The notes beneath the pieces are model-generated. The model was given only the letters and a program-made list of their open reading frames with translations. It was not told the DNA's origin and searched no databases. From assembly GCA_902587615.1 (NCBI GenBank), contig CACILY010000003.1, positions 1 through 60,853 on the forward strand: DNA of 60,853 nucleotides. Direction: 5' to 3'. The first letter of the stretch is position 1. Each line of letters starts with the position of its first letter. The stretch is from an uncultured Prochlorococcus sp. (GTDB taxonomy: Bacteria > Cyanobacteriota > Cyanobacteriia > PCC-6307 > Cyanobiaceae). The translations under genes and the position numbers were made by a program. This document shows, piece by piece, positions 30,008-38,940 of the stretch.

Positions 30008-30297
30008 CTAAAATTACATCAGAGGATGTTTGTAAAGTCGCAAACTTAGCTCGATTGGAGTTAGACGAAAAAGAAGTAATTATTTATGCAGAGCAACTGC
30101 AAAAAATCCTTGGCTATATCGATCAATTGGAAAAGGTTAATACTGATCAAATACCTCCAACCACTAGAGCAGTAGAAGTTGTCAATGTCTTCCGTGATGA
30201 TTCAATACTCAATAACAGTTCAAGAGAAGACTTGCTTGAATTAGCACCTTCTAGAGAAGGTGACTTTTTTAGAGTACCTAAAATTTTATCTGATTAA
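30004..30297 (+). CDS. gatC: Glu-tRNA(Gln)/Asp-tRNA(Asn) amidotransferase subunit C
   Basis: A 97-residue GatC, which stabilises the GatA-GatB amidotransferase that corrects misacylated Glu-tRNA(Gln). Family features are VCKVANLARLELDEKEVIIY at the N terminus, LQKILGYIDQLEKVNTDQIP and the conserved PSREGDFFRVPKIL C terminus. ATG at 30004 follows GGAGG and overlaps the upstream stop. gatA and gatB are not in the window. Convergent with crtR with adjoining stops. Confidence 0.93.
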   Translation: MTKITSEDVCKVANLARLELDEKEVIIYAEQLQKILGYIDQLEKVNTDQIPPTTRAVEVVNVFRDDSILNNSSREDLLELAPSREGDFFRVPKILSD

Positions 30298-31332
30298 TTA
30301 CTTACCTTTTGGATTAGGAATAATCGCTGTTCTATGTATTAAAGATATAAATTTCTTTCTCCAATTCCTTTTTGGCAATAATTTAGCAAAATTTCTCATT
30401 TTACTCCGGTTCTTTTTATGACTTCTTATTCCCAGAAAAATATCATATAAAAAATTAAATGAATCTTTACTAGATTCAAAAATACCCATTCTTTGTGGTG
30501 AACCTTTTTGATCTAAAAGTACTTTAGTTGCTTCATAAGCAGGCTTATATTCAAACCAAGGAATAGATGGCCATAAATGATGAACAAGATGATAGTTTTG
30601 CCCCATTATCAGCCAGTTCATAACTCTACTTGGATATACTCTTGCGTTTTTCCATCTATTTCTAGATAAGAAAGGTCTATGAGGGAGATAATCGAAAAAT
30701 ATTCCTAAAGTAACTCCCACCATTAATGCAGGGCCAAACCAAAGATTATAAATAACATTCATAAAATTAAACTTTATTCCAGCTAGTACTATTGTTATAA
30801 ATAAACCTCTTTCTAAACCCCATTGCATAAGCTCATATTTTCTCCATAACTTTCTTTCAAAAAAGAAGTATTCGTGATAAAAAAACCTTGGAGCAATTAA
30901 CCATACTGGACCAAAAGTACTAACAATATGATCAGGATCGTTTTTTGGATCATTTACATATTTATGATGTTCTAAATGAACTCTTGTGAATACTGGGAAG
31001 CTGAATCCAAGTAATATTGCTGCCCCATGTCCCATGGCTTGATTAATCCATCGATTTGGATGGGCAGCATTGTGACAAGCATCATGGATGACTGTCCCTT
31101 CCATATGAAGGGCTAAAAAAGCCAACCCAACCAATACAGGTAAGGGCCATTCACCTTGATACCACTGCCAAATACTAAGCGTTGCTAAAAAATATCCTCC
31201 GATAAATAATCCGACAGTGATATTTAATTTGTCTGGAGGGTCTAGATACTCCTGAATATCCTTTTGCCAATCAATTAGTGATTTTTTATTTAAAATCTCA
31301 GATTGTTTTGGAGGACTTAAGGTCTGGTTCAT
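30298..31332 (-). CDS. crtR: Beta-carotene hydroxylase CrtR
   Basis: Membrane di-iron oxygenase, 344 residues, that hydroxylates beta-carotene (to zeaxanthin; alpha-carotene in Prochlorococcus). The histidine clusters of the fatty-acid-desaturase-like family are present: HDACHNAAH around residue 103, HLEHHKY around 138, and HLVHHLW in the C-terminal half. Hydrophobic segments between them would make four membrane helices. Plant-type BCH or P450 hydroxylases are excluded by this pattern. ATG at 31332; the tRNA-Leu gene lies 56 bases further upstream on the same strand. Confidence 0.93.
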   Translation of the reverse strand: MNQTLSPPKQSEILNKKSLIDWQKDIQEYLDPPDKLNITVGLFIGGYFLATLSIWQWYQGEWPLPVLVGLAFLALHMEGTVIHDACHNAAHPNRWINQAMGHGAAILLGFSFPVFTRVHLEHHKYVNDPKNDPDHIVSTFGPVWLIAPRFFYHEYFFFERKLWRKYELMQWGLERGLFITIVLAGIKFNFMNVIYNLWFGPALMVGVTLGIFFDYLPHRPFLSRNRWKNARVYPSRVMNWLIMGQNYHLVHHLWPSIPWFEYKPAYEATKVLLDQKGSPQRMGIFESSKDSFNFLYDIFLGIRSHKKNRSKMRNFAKLLPKRNWRKKFISLIHRTAIIPNPKGK

Positions 31333-31388
31333 TGAATGATAGAAATTGGAGCATGAAGGCCAAACACAACCCCAATCTAATTAATCAG

Positions 31389-31470
31389 TGCCCACCGGGA
31401 GACTTGAACTCCCACGACCGAAGTCACTGGTACCTAAAACCAGCGCGTCTACCAATTCCGCCAGGTGGGC
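31389..31470 (-). tRNA. tRNA-Leu (anticodon TAG)
   Basis: Minus-strand cloverleaf of 82 bases without encoded CCA: acceptor arms GCCCACC and GGTGGGC plus discriminator A, D arm with GGTAGACGC, anticodon arm CTGGT-TTTAGGT-ACCAG giving TAG, a long variable arm (TGACTTCGGTCG), and T arm GGGAG-TTCAAGT-CTCCC. The long variable arm supports a class II leucine tRNA. Between crtR and ileS; no sign of an integrated element next to it. Confidence 0.96.
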
Positions 31471-31592
31471 AAGTTGATTTGAAATTACTATATAACCCTC
31501 TATGAAATGTTCTTTTAAAATCTCACCAAATTATTTGAATTTTGAAAATCGTACCTCCTAGGCCTCATAATCAATTTTAATGAGACATCATT

Positions 31593-34499
31593 GTGAAACA
31601 GGAGAAACATAAGGACCTTAATCAGCGTCCCTCTTACAAAGACACTCTGAATCTATTAAAGACGAGTTTTAGCATGCGTGCCAACTCGAGCGTGCGGGAG
31701 CTAGAATTACAAGCTTTTTGGAAAGAGAAAGGCATAGATTTCAAGCTTGGTTTAGAAAATGAAGGCCCTCTTTTTACATTGCATGATGGTCCTCCATATG
31801 CGAATGGATCCCTTCATATGGGGCATGCTCTAAACAAAGTTCTTAAGGACATAATCAATAAATTCAAGATTATGCAAGGACAAAAAGTACGTTTCGTGCC
31901 TGGTTGGGATTGTCATGGATTACCCATTGAATTAAAAGTGCTTCAGACTCTTGATACAAAACAACGCGAAGAACTAACTCCTTTGAAATTGCGTAAGAAA
32001 GCTGCTTCTTATGCTCAGAAACAAATAGAAAGTCAAATGAAGGGCTTCAAGAGATGGGGGATTTGGGGTGATTGGGAAAATCCTTATTTAACTCTTGATA
32101 AAACTTATGAGGCGGCTCAAATTGAATTATTTGGAGAGATGGTCCTTAAAGGCTATATCTATAGAGGACTAAAGCCAGTGCATTGGAGCCCGAGTTCAAG
32201 GACTGCATTAGCAGAAGCAGAATTGGAATATCCAGAAGGTCATATTAGTCCAAGTATTTATGTATCTTTTTCTGTTATTCAAGTACCAAGTAAGTTGAGG
32301 AAACTTCTTCATGAAAATGGAATAGAGCTTCCAAATCATCAAGATGAGATAAGTAAAACTTTAAAGGTTGCAATTTGGACTACTACTCCATGGACTTTAC
32401 CTGCGAATGTAGCAATATCAATTAACTCCAATCTTGATTATATTTTTGCCTCTGATGATAAAGGTGAGTTAATAGTTGTAGCGGAAGATCTATTGTTAAC
32501 TTTTATTCAAACTATTGGCAAAAATCTAGTTCCAAAGGCAAAAGTAAAGGGATCTTTCCTGGAAGGAATTGTATATAGGAATCCAATAATTGATCGAAGA
32601 GGTGAGGTGGTAATTGGTGGAGATTACATTACTACTGAATCTGGAACAGGTCTTGTTCATACTGCACCAGGTCATGGTATTGATGATTTTAAAACTGGTA
32701 TAAAATATAAATTACCTATAATTTGCCCAGTTGATGAAAGAGGCATATTTACTTCTGAAGCTGGTCAATTTGAGGGATTAAATGTTTTAAAGGATGCCAA
32801 TAAAGTAATTATTAAATCTCTTGAAGACTCCAATTCCTTATTGAAAGAAGTACCTTATTTGCATAAATATCCCTATGATTGGAGAACAAAGAAACCAACA
32901 ATATTCAGGGCGACTGAGCAATGGTTTGCATCTGTTGAGGGTTTTCGAAGCAATGCTCTTGAATCAATTCAATCAGTCGAATGGTTACCTAATTCAGGAA
33001 GAAATAGGATTAATGCAATGGTTAAAGATAGAGGGGATTGGTGTATTTCTAGGCAAAGAACATGGGGTGTTCCGATACCAGTTTTTTATGAAAAAGATGG
33101 TCAAGAAATTCTACTTAATGAGGAAACATTGAGTCATATTAAATTATTATTTTCTAAATATGGAGCTGATATTTGGTGGGAAAAAGATGAAGTTGAATTG
33201 CTTCCACCTTCTTATGCTTCCGAAGCTAATCGTTGGAAAAAGGGTACAGATACTATGGATGTTTGGTTTGATTCTGGTTCAAGCTGGAAGGCTGTTATTG
33301 CTCAAAGAGAAGAATTAAAATATCCTGCTGATCTTTATTTAGAGGGATCTGATCAACATAGAGGATGGTTTCAATCCTCTCTACTTACTTCTGTAGCGGT
33401 AAATAATCATTCACCATATAAGACAGTTTTAACTCATGGTTTTGCTTTGGATGAGAAGGGACGTAAAATGAGTAAATCTCTAGGTAATATTATTGATCCT
33501 TCTCTAATTATTGAAGGGGGTAAAAATAAAAAGAATCAACCTGCTTATGGAGCAGATGTCTTAAGATTATGGGTAAGTTCAGTAGATTATTCAGTAGATG
33601 TTCCTATAGGTGAAAATATTTTAAAACAACTCGCTGATGTATATAGAAAAGTTAGAAATACATCACGATACTTACTAGGTAATTTGCATGACTTTGATCC
33701 AAATAAGGATGCTGTACTTATAGATGAATTACCCCTTCTTGATAAATGGATGCTTAATAGATCATCCGAAGTAATGAATAATATTACGTCTGCTTTTAAT
33801 GCTTATGAGTTCTCTAAATTTTTTCAGATTATTCAAAGTTATTGTGTAGTTGATTTATCTAGTTTTTACTTGGATATTGCTAAGGACCGATTATATGTTA
33901 GTGCGCCAACAGATTTTAGGAGAAGATCTTGCCAGACTGTTCTTGCTTTAATCATAGAGAATCTTGCAGGTTTAATATCGCCTGTCTTATCACATATGTC
34001 TGAGGATATATGGCAGAATATACCTTATAAATTAAAAGAAGAATCTGTTTTTCAAAGAGGATGGCCTGAAGTTCCGTCTGAATGGATAGATGATTCATTG
34101 AATAATCCTGTTAATTACTTACGAGATTTAAGAAGCTTAGTGAATAAATCTTTAGAAGAGTGCAGAGCAACCAATCAAATTGGATCTTCTCTTGAAGCTG
34201 CTGTAAGAATTGATATTAATGAAGACTATCTTAACGAATCTATTCAGTGGCTAGAGACTAAAGGCGATTCTTCCGTTGATAATTTGCGAGATTGGTTGTT
34301 AGTTTCTCAATTGCAGATAGGTGGAGATCCATGGGCTGAAATACTGACTACTCAAGATTGTGATATTGGAACTATTGAGATAGCAAAATCTAGGGGATTA
34401 AAATGCAATAGATGCTGGCATTATGAAACTCATATTTCATCTCATAATGGATATGAATCACTCTGCGATAGATGCATCAATATAATTGAAAGATTGTAA
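31593..34499 (+). CDS. ileS: Isoleucyl-tRNA synthetase
   Basis: A 968-residue class I synthetase. The Rossmann fold carries the HIGH-type motif [12 protein letters not shown] near residue 69 and the KMSKS loop near residue 624; between them is the CP1 editing domain with [13 protein letters not shown] and [24 protein letters not shown] and [13 protein letters not shown] are further signatures. The C terminus has the zinc knuckle CNRCWHYE ... CDRC of bacterial-type IleRS. Start is GTG at 31593; the first about 30 residues are variable, and an ATG at 31674 ([10 protein letters not shown]) is an alternative. Confidence 0.96.
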   Translation: MKQEKHKDLNQRPSYKDTLNLLKTSFSMRANSSVRELELQAFWKEKGIDFKLGLENEGPLFTLHDGPPYANGSLHMGHALNKVLKDIINKFKIMQGQKVRFVPGWDCHGLPIELKVLQTLDTKQREELTPLKLRKKAASYAQKQIESQMKGFKRWGIWGDWENPYLTLDKTYEAAQIELFGEMVLKGYIYRGLKPVHWSPSSRTALAEAELEYPEGHISPSIYVSFSVIQVPSKLRKLLHENGIELPNHQDEISKTLKVAIWTTTPWTLPANVAISINSNLDYIFASDDKGELIVVAEDLLLTFIQTIGKNLVPKAKVKGSFLEGIVYRNPIIDRRGEVVIGGDYITTESGTGLVHTAPGHGIDDFKTGIKYKLPIICPVDERGIFTSEAGQFEGLNVLKDANKVIIKSLEDSNSLLKEVPYLHKYPYDWRTKKPTIFRATEQWFASVEGFRSNALESIQSVEWLPNSGRNRINAMVKDRGDWCISRQRTWGVPIPVFYEKDGQEILLNEETLSHIKLLFSKYGADIWWEKDEVELLPPSYASEANRWKKGTDTMDVWFDSGSSWKAVIAQREELKYPADLYLEGSDQHRGWFQSSLLTSVAVNNHSPYKTVLTHGFALDEKGRKMSKSLGNIIDPSLIIEGGKNKKNQPAYGADVLRLWVSSVDYSVDVPIGENILKQLADVYRKVRNTSRYLLGNLHDFDPNKDAVLIDELPLLDKWMLNRSSEVMNNITSAFNAYEFSKFFQIIQSYCVVDLSSFYLDIAKDRLYVSAPTDFRRRSCQTVLALIIENLAGLISPVLSHMSEDIWQNIPYKLKEESVFQRGWPEVPSEWIDDSLNNPVNYLRDLRSLVNKSLEECRATNQIGSSLEAAVRIDINEDYLNESIQWLETKGDSSVDNLRDWLLVSQLQIGGDPWAEILTTQDCDIGTIEIAKSRGLKCNRCWHYETHISSHNGYESLCDRCINIIERL

Positions 34500-34520
34500 T
34501 ATTTACTAGATTTAATTTAG

Positions 34521-34844
34521 TTAATCCCAAGAATTGGGATTCAAAAATACATTTGGTTTCTCTGGACCTCTAATTAGTTTTTGATTCTTTGGATCGATAG
34601 GTCCTAGAAATAATTCTGCCGAACATAAAGTTGCATTTTTAGGTAATATTGAATTATTAAGATTGGAGTTTGTTGTATGTGTTATAGAACTACTAAAACC
34701 TTTAAATATCAATATCTCAAGAGATTCTTCCGAACCAATTTCATTCTTAATAAAACCTTTTAGAATAAGTACTCTATTTATCTTATCTTCACTAATCTTT
34801 TCTAGGCTTTTCAGAAGATTGTCTTTTCGTATAAATCTAAGCAT
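34521..34844 (-). CDS. Conserved hypothetical protein, 107 residues
   Basis: Soluble protein that I cannot place in a named family. The N-terminal half looks like an alternating helix/strand domain (NRVLILKGFIKNEIGSEESLEI, LIFKGFSSSIT), the C-terminal half has a turn-rich segment ending PEKPNVFLNPNSWD, where repeated proline and asparagine suggest an extended tail. The stop of the DUF3177-like gene is one base upstream of its ATG, so the pair is probably cotranscribed and translationally linked. That tight spacing is the best evidence it is real. Confidence 0.7.
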   Translation of the reverse strand: MLRFIRKDNLLKSLEKISEDKINRVLILKGFIKNEIGSEESLEILIFKGFSSSITHTTNSNLNNSILPKNATLCSAELFLGPIDPKNQKLIRGPEKPNVFLNPNSWD

Positions 34845-34845
34845 T

Positions 34846-35457
34846 TTAAAATTCTCCTGCTATTCTTCCCTGCTTTGGTAAACGTATTAGGAACCATTGT
34901 ATTAACCCAACTAGATAAGCAATCAAAGTCATATAGCCAACAAACCCTGCTAATGAGACTGTCCAATCTGCGCCAAAAAGAAAATTAAAAATCATTTGAA
35001 CAACTCCGTGAAGAGATTGGGGTGCTTCTAGCCAGGGACTGCAAATCAGACTATTGGTTGAGTTCATGCAAGAGAGACTAAGGAAGCTCATGAATCCATA
35101 AAAAATATTTAAAAACGTCATGCACCATCTCCATATTCTTACTGTTAGAGGTAATGCACTTTGTGAGGGAAGATCATCTAGCTCTTCATTGATATCTACC
35201 CAGAACCATAAGGATAGGACAATTAAAATTGGAGCGAGAAAAGAGATTAAATAACCGATCTGTTGTTTGCCAGTTAATAACAGAATGCTAATCAGCATTA
35301 GGCTGGAAACTTTCCAATAGATTGATAGAAGCCTGGTAATCAAAGCTTGCTTTCTCATTGCGGCCCAAAGCAGAATGATTAGCGGAAGCCCAATAGAGAA
35401 GGTAGCGGCAAGACGATATGTAAGCCAAACAAGAGTGCTGTATTGGAGCTCTGTCAC
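34846..35457 (-). CDS. DUF3177 family membrane protein
   Basis: A 203-residue integral membrane protein with five or six hydrophobic segments (for example LAATFSIGLPLIILLWAAM, LSIYWKVSSLMLISILLL, FLAPILIVLSLWFWV and YMTLIAYLVGLIQWFLI). A conserved acidic loop DINEELDDLPSQSALPLTVR lies after the third segment. It fits the cyanobacterial DUF3177 family, of unknown function. Start is GTG at 35457 (MTELQYS). It is followed closely by the 107-residue unknown on the same strand. Confidence 0.72.
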   Translation of the reverse strand: MTELQYSTLVWLTYRLAATFSIGLPLIILLWAAMRKQALITRLLSIYWKVSSLMLISILLLTGKQQIGYLISFLAPILIVLSLWFWVDINEELDDLPSQSALPLTVRIWRWCMTFLNIFYGFMSFLSLSCMNSTNSLICSPWLEAPQSLHGVVQMIFNFLFGADWTVSLAGFVGYMTLIAYLVGLIQWFLIRLPKQGRIAGEF

Positions 35458-35558
35458 AGAAATTCTTCAGAAGATTTCATTATCATTCATCACTGTGCAG
35501 TTTTAATATCTGTTGATTAGCTTTTTCTGCAGTCATAATCCAAAGACGCGATTCAATA

Positions 35559-36257
35559 ATGAGACAACACGTAAATCCTCTTAGTAGTTTTTTCCAAACG
35601 CCAATTGAGCTTCCCCGGTTAACTGAATTATTTGGAAATGATCAATTGCCATTGCATCTAGATATTGGATCTGCAAAAGGAAAGTTTTTAATAGAGTTGG
35701 CAACTTCCGAAAGTAAATGGAATTATCTAGGAGTTGAGATTAGGACTCCTCTTGTAATAACTGCACAAAGAGAAAAAGATATAGCTGGCCTTGATAATTT
35801 ATCATTTTTATATTGTAATGCAAATGTTAGCTTAGAAAGTTTTTTAGGAAAACTTCCTGATGGAAGATTACAAAGAGTCTCCATTCAATTTCCAGACCCT
35901 TGGTTTAAAAGAAGACATTATAAAAGAAGAGTACTTCAGTCTTCACTATTAATATCAATTGCTCGATCTTTAAATATAGGCTCAGAGTTGTTTATACAGA
36001 GTGACGTATTTAATATAATTCAATCAATGGAAAAACTGATAGAGATAAGTGGATGTTTTGTAAGGAAGCACCCTGAGAAAATCAGGTTTCTAGATCGTAA
36101 CCCATATAAAGTAACTACAGAAAGAGAAAGCTATGCAATTCAAAAAGAATTGAAGGTTTATAGAATCTTATTTTATAGAAATTCCAATAATATTCCTGAT
36201 ATCTCTTTCTTAGAGAGTAGATTCCAAGAATTTAATAATATACAAAATGATTGTTGA
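35559..36257 (+). CDS. trmB: tRNA (guanine-N7-)-methyltransferase
   Basis: SAM-dependent enzyme that methylates G46 in the tRNA variable loop. The 232-residue protein shows LHLDIGSAKGKFLIELA (SAM-binding motif I), YLGVEIRTPLV (motif II-like), and the TrmB-specific QFPDPWFKRRHYKRRV active-site stretch. The C-terminal part ends in KVTTERESYAIQKELKVYRI, containing the TxxE motif near TTERE. ATG at 35559 gives a normal family length. Followed 38 bases later by the thioredoxin-like gene. Confidence 0.95.
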   Translation: MRQHVNPLSSFFQTPIELPRLTELFGNDQLPLHLDIGSAKGKFLIELATSESKWNYLGVEIRTPLVITAQREKDIAGLDNLSFLYCNANVSLESFLGKLPDGRLQRVSIQFPDPWFKRRHYKRRVLQSSLLISIARSLNIGSELFIQSDVFNIIQSMEKLIEISGCFVRKHPEKIRFLDRNPYKVTTERESYAIQKELKVYRILFYRNSNNIPDISFLESRFQEFNNIQNDC

Positions 36258-36295
36258 TAGATATACTTAATAAAGATGTATAATGATTTGCTTTT

Positions 36296-36853
36296 ATGCC
36301 TGAGATAAAGAGTAACTCATTATTAAGCTTTTATCAGAAAGTCTTTTTGCTTTTTGCTGTTTTAATATTAATGACAACTGTATTTCTTTACAGAGGTGGT
36401 TTTAGCAAAGAGTTTCAACTCGAACAATTGGCTAGACGATCTCTTGAGCCTAATAAGGCATTATTAAATGGTAGGCCAACAGTTTTAGAGTTTTATGCAG
36501 ACTGGTGTGAGGTTTGTAAAGCAATGGCTCCAACACTTAGCCAACTTGAAGATAAGTATCAAAGTAATGTTGATATTGTAATGCTAAATATTGAGAACCC
36601 TCTTTGGGAAGGTTTTGTTGATAAATATCAAGTGAATGGAATTCCACAGTTTGATTTTTTTAATTCCTCAGGAGATCATAAAGGAATGACAGTTGGTTTT
36701 AAGGAAGCAAAAGAACTGGAATTTATATTGGACTCTCTAATAGCTGATAAGTCACTAGATAAAATTAACTCATCGATATCTAGGAAATCTGATGTAAGGG
36801 ATTATAAAAGTAATTTAAATAATAATGGAATTCGACCAATGAGCCATAGTTGA
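36296..36853 (+). CDS. Membrane-anchored thioredoxin-like protein (TxlA/HCF164 type)
   Basis: A 185-residue protein with one N-terminal transmembrane anchor (about residues 15-31) and a thioredoxin fold. The active site is YADWCEVCKAMAP with Trp70, Cys71 and Cys74; the cis-proline lies in VNGIPQFDFF. This WCEVC signature is shared with cyanobacterial TxlA and plastid HCF164, a lumenal thiol reductase needed for cytochrome b6f assembly. The C-terminal 40 residues are polar and probably disordered. Assignment to the HCF164 role is inference from the motif and anchor. Confidence 0.85.
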   Translation: MPEIKSNSLLSFYQKVFLLFAVLILMTTVFLYRGGFSKEFQLEQLARRSLEPNKALLNGRPTVLEFYADWCEVCKAMAPTLSQLEDKYQSNVDIVMLNIENPLWEGFVDKYQVNGIPQFDFFNSSGDHKGMTVGFKEAKELEFILDSLIADKSLDKINSSISRKSDVRDYKSNLNNNGIRPMSHS

Positions 36854-36857
36854 TTAA

Positions 36858-37490
36858 TCACCATTCTAGAGCTTCAGAAACTCTAGGAAAGTTTTTAACA
36901 AATATACTTTTGCATTCTTTTGCTATATCCATATGTTCTTTTTGCGTACCATGTCCAGTCCTGAGTGATATATAATGAATCCAAGATCTACAAGATCCTG
37001 ACATGTAAATTCTTGTGGGAGTTGCAATTGGAAGGATAAATCTTGCACATTCTTTGGCGACTCCATTCTCTAGCATTTCTTCGTATAATTTCTTACTATC
37101 TTCAAACTGTTTTTTAATTTTCTCTTGAAACTTTATTTTGAGATTTTCAGGAAAATCAGATGTAGAGTTTTGCCTATTCTTATCATCTTGTCTCCTTAAA
37201 TCAGGGACAGGAATGTCTCCTAGTTGAGTACTATCTGAATAACGTTGCGAGAATTCTTGGAACGTAAATGACCTATGCCGTAGTATTTGTGCTGCTATTC
37301 CTCTATTAGTTTCGATTTGTAGTGTCATATAAGCTTGTTCAAATACACTCCAATGTTCATTCTTAATACAGTATTGAAGTAATTTTGAATAGTTAGTATT
37401 ATCTTGATTTTTCGGATTACTTACTCTTGCAATATAGGCCATATTTTTTTCGGCCTCTGGAGTTATTGTTATTAACTTGACAATGCTCAT
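36858..37490 (-). CDS. thyX: Flavin-dependent thymidylate synthase
   Basis: Methylates dUMP to dTMP with FAD and methylene-tetrahydrofolate, replacing ThyA. The 210-residue protein carries the ThyX motif RHRxxxxxxxS as RHRSFTFQEFSQRYSD at residues 71-86, plus ARFILPIATPTRIYMSGSCR and HYISLRTGHGTQKEH near the C terminus. It is the last gene of the cobA/O-like - dcd - thyX run, two bases after the dcd stop, coupling dUTP production to its use. Confidence 0.96.
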   Translation of the reverse strand: MSIVKLITITPEAEKNMAYIARVSNPKNQDNTNYSKLLQYCIKNEHWSVFEQAYMTLQIETNRGIAAQILRHRSFTFQEFSQRYSDSTQLGDIPVPDLRRQDDKNRQNSTSDFPENLKIKFQEKIKKQFEDSKKLYEEMLENGVAKECARFILPIATPTRIYMSGSCRSWIHYISLRTGHGTQKEHMDIAKECKSIFVKNFPRVSEALEW

Positions 37491-37492
37491 GA

Positions 37493-38086
37493 TTAAATCT
37501 TTGCCAAAGTTACTTTCTCTTCTTGGTATTGATATTTACCTTTCCTATCCCGATATGTTGTTTCACAAGGATCTCCTTCGAAGAATAATAACTGGCATAT
37601 TCCTTCATTTGCATAGATTCTACAATCTGCTCCTGAACTATTACTAAACTCAAGTGTTAAGTGACCTTCCCAGCTCGCTTCTGCTGGAGTTGTATTAACG
37701 ATAATCCCTAAACGAGCATAAGTACTTTTACCCAGACATATAACCGTAATATTTTCAGGGACTTTCATCCTTTCTAGTGCGACTCCTAGTCCATAGGAAT
37801 GTGCAGGTAAAATAAAATATTTTCCATCTTGATCTTCATTCAAGGGAGTTCTTTCCAGATTATCTGGATTGAATTTTTTGGGATTCATCACAGTCCCAGG
37901 GATATGACGAAAAATCAGAAATTCTTTTGATGAAAGTCTTAAATCATATCCATATGAAGAACATCCAAAACTCAATACAGCAGACTCTTTTGTTTCTGGG
38001 TCAAGGTGACGAACAAGCTTTTCCTGGAATGGAACTAGCATTCCAGCTTCAGCTTGTTCTGCAATCCAACGATCATTTTTTAGCAT
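37493..38086 (-). CDS. dcd: dCTP deaminase
   Basis: Deaminates dCTP to dUTP in the pathway to dTTP. The 197-residue protein has the trimeric dUTPase/Dcd fold: SCSSYGYDLRLS-like FGCSSYGYDLRLSSKEFLIF, ILPAHSYGLGVALERM, GKSTYARLGIIVNTTPAEA with the catalytic glutamate downstream of SWEGHLTLEFSN. It sits between the adenosyltransferase-like gene (8 bases upstream) and thyX (2 bases downstream), which consumes the dUMP derived from its product. Confidence 0.96.
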   Translation of the reverse strand: MLKNDRWIAEQAEAGMLVPFQEKLVRHLDPETKESAVLSFGCSSYGYDLRLSSKEFLIFRHIPGTVMNPKKFNPDNLERTPLNEDQDGKYFILPAHSYGLGVALERMKVPENITVICLGKSTYARLGIIVNTTPAEASWEGHLTLEFSNSSGADCRIYANEGICQLLFFEGDPCETTYRDRKGKYQYQEEKVTLAKI

Positions 38087-38094
38087 TTGTTATC

Positions 38095-38676
38095 TCAGCG
38101 TAATTCGGTTACTTGATCGGCCATCTCAAGAATTCCATTAGGAATAGAAGGCCCTGTAAGGATGATATCGGTTGCGCAGGGTTTGTTTTGAAGCGTTGCA
38201 ATTAAGTCACTTTCTTCGATGTATCCAAATCTGATTGCAAGGCCAATTTCATCAATAACTAATTTTTCAATCAGCCCTAATGAAAGTTGTTGTTTGCATA
38301 CATCCCAAATGGCTTGAATTTTTTGAAGAAAATAGTCCTTTGAATTTTCTGTGTTCAGCATACTTTCAGTTATGCAACAGGAAAAATCAGGTCTTAACCA
38401 ATTCAGTCGGCCACAAAGACTAATTCCTTTAGTAGGTCCTTGATTAACTCCACCTCGTAATAACTGAGCCACTAAAACCCGACTACCTAGACCTGCAGAT
38501 CTTATTGCTTCACTAAGGACTCCTGAAAAACTACCTCTAGCCTGTCCTGTATGTATTTGAATTTGTCCTTGAGTTGAAACTATATGGAGAGGATGCTGGG
38601 GTATAGGTTCTACAACTCGTAAATTCTCACGATCTCTAAAAAACGGCTCTTCAATTGACTTAATACTTACAGTCAT
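38095..38676 (-). CDS. Cob(I)alamin adenosyltransferase homologue (CobA/CobO-like) with degenerate P-loop
   Basis: A 193-residue protein from ATG at 38676 (a TTG lies one codon earlier). The core HTGQARGSFSGVLSEAIRSA, then GLGSRVLVAQLLRGG, aligns with the CobA/CobO nucleotide-binding region TGxGKGKTTAALGLALRAxG, but the P-loop lysine and the Thr/Ser pair are replaced (G-Q-A-R-G-S-F-S). The rest, including VIDEIGLAIRFGYIE (the Walker B-like DEI) and DIILTGPSIPNGILEMADQV, matches well. CobA/CobO transfers adenosyl from ATP to cob(I)alamin. Whether the substituted protein still does so is unclear. First gene of an operon-like run with dcd and thyX; divergent from ntcA. Confidence 0.8.
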   Translation of the reverse strand: MTVSIKSIEEPFFRDRENLRVVEPIPQHPLHIVSTQGQIQIHTGQARGSFSGVLSEAIRSAGLGSRVLVAQLLRGGVNQGPTKGISLCGRLNWLRPDFSCCITESMLNTENSKDYFLQKIQAIWDVCKQQLSLGLIEKLVIDEIGLAIRFGYIEESDLIATLQNKPCATDIILTGPSIPNGILEMADQVTELR

Positions 38677-38746
38677 CAAATCTTTAAGGAATCAAGTTCA
38701 TATATAGTTTCAATCTAGCGTCGCTTAACCACTTCACAATAAATTT

Positions 38747-38764
38747 AACACTATCCATAGTGTT
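38747..38764. promoter_or_regulatory. Perfect 18-base palindrome between cobA/O-like gene and ntcA
   Basis: Arms AACACTA and TAGTGTT around TCCA, in the 264-base gap between two divergent genes. The shape and position suggest a regulator binding site or a leader hairpin of the minus-strand operon or of ntcA. It does not match the NtcA consensus (GTA-N8-TAC). No T-run on either side, so a terminator is unlikely. Confidence 0.5.
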
Positions 38765-38940
38765 GTTATGATTATTTTAATTTTCTGATTTGTCGAGCTT
38801 TCTTAATTCACAGGTATTTTTGTGCAAATATTAAATTGTCTGCATGTCTGATTAATAAGGTATCAAGGTTTAAAAAAGTCACCATGGCTACATTTGCTTT
38901 CATACTGCCAAATTAATGTTCGGACATCCAATTTGAAAAC

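Noticed and set aside
31389-31470. tRNA-Leu (and tRNA-Arg at 49.9 kb) as integration sites for mobile DNA
   Set aside because: No integrase, repeated tRNA 3' end or foreign-looking genes nearby; both are flanked by core genes.
38860-38873. GTATCAAGGTTTAA as an NtcA autoregulation site before ntcA
   Set aside because: One base off the consensus, and the nearest -10-like sequence is about 27 bases downstream, not about 22. Mentioned only in the ntcA entry.
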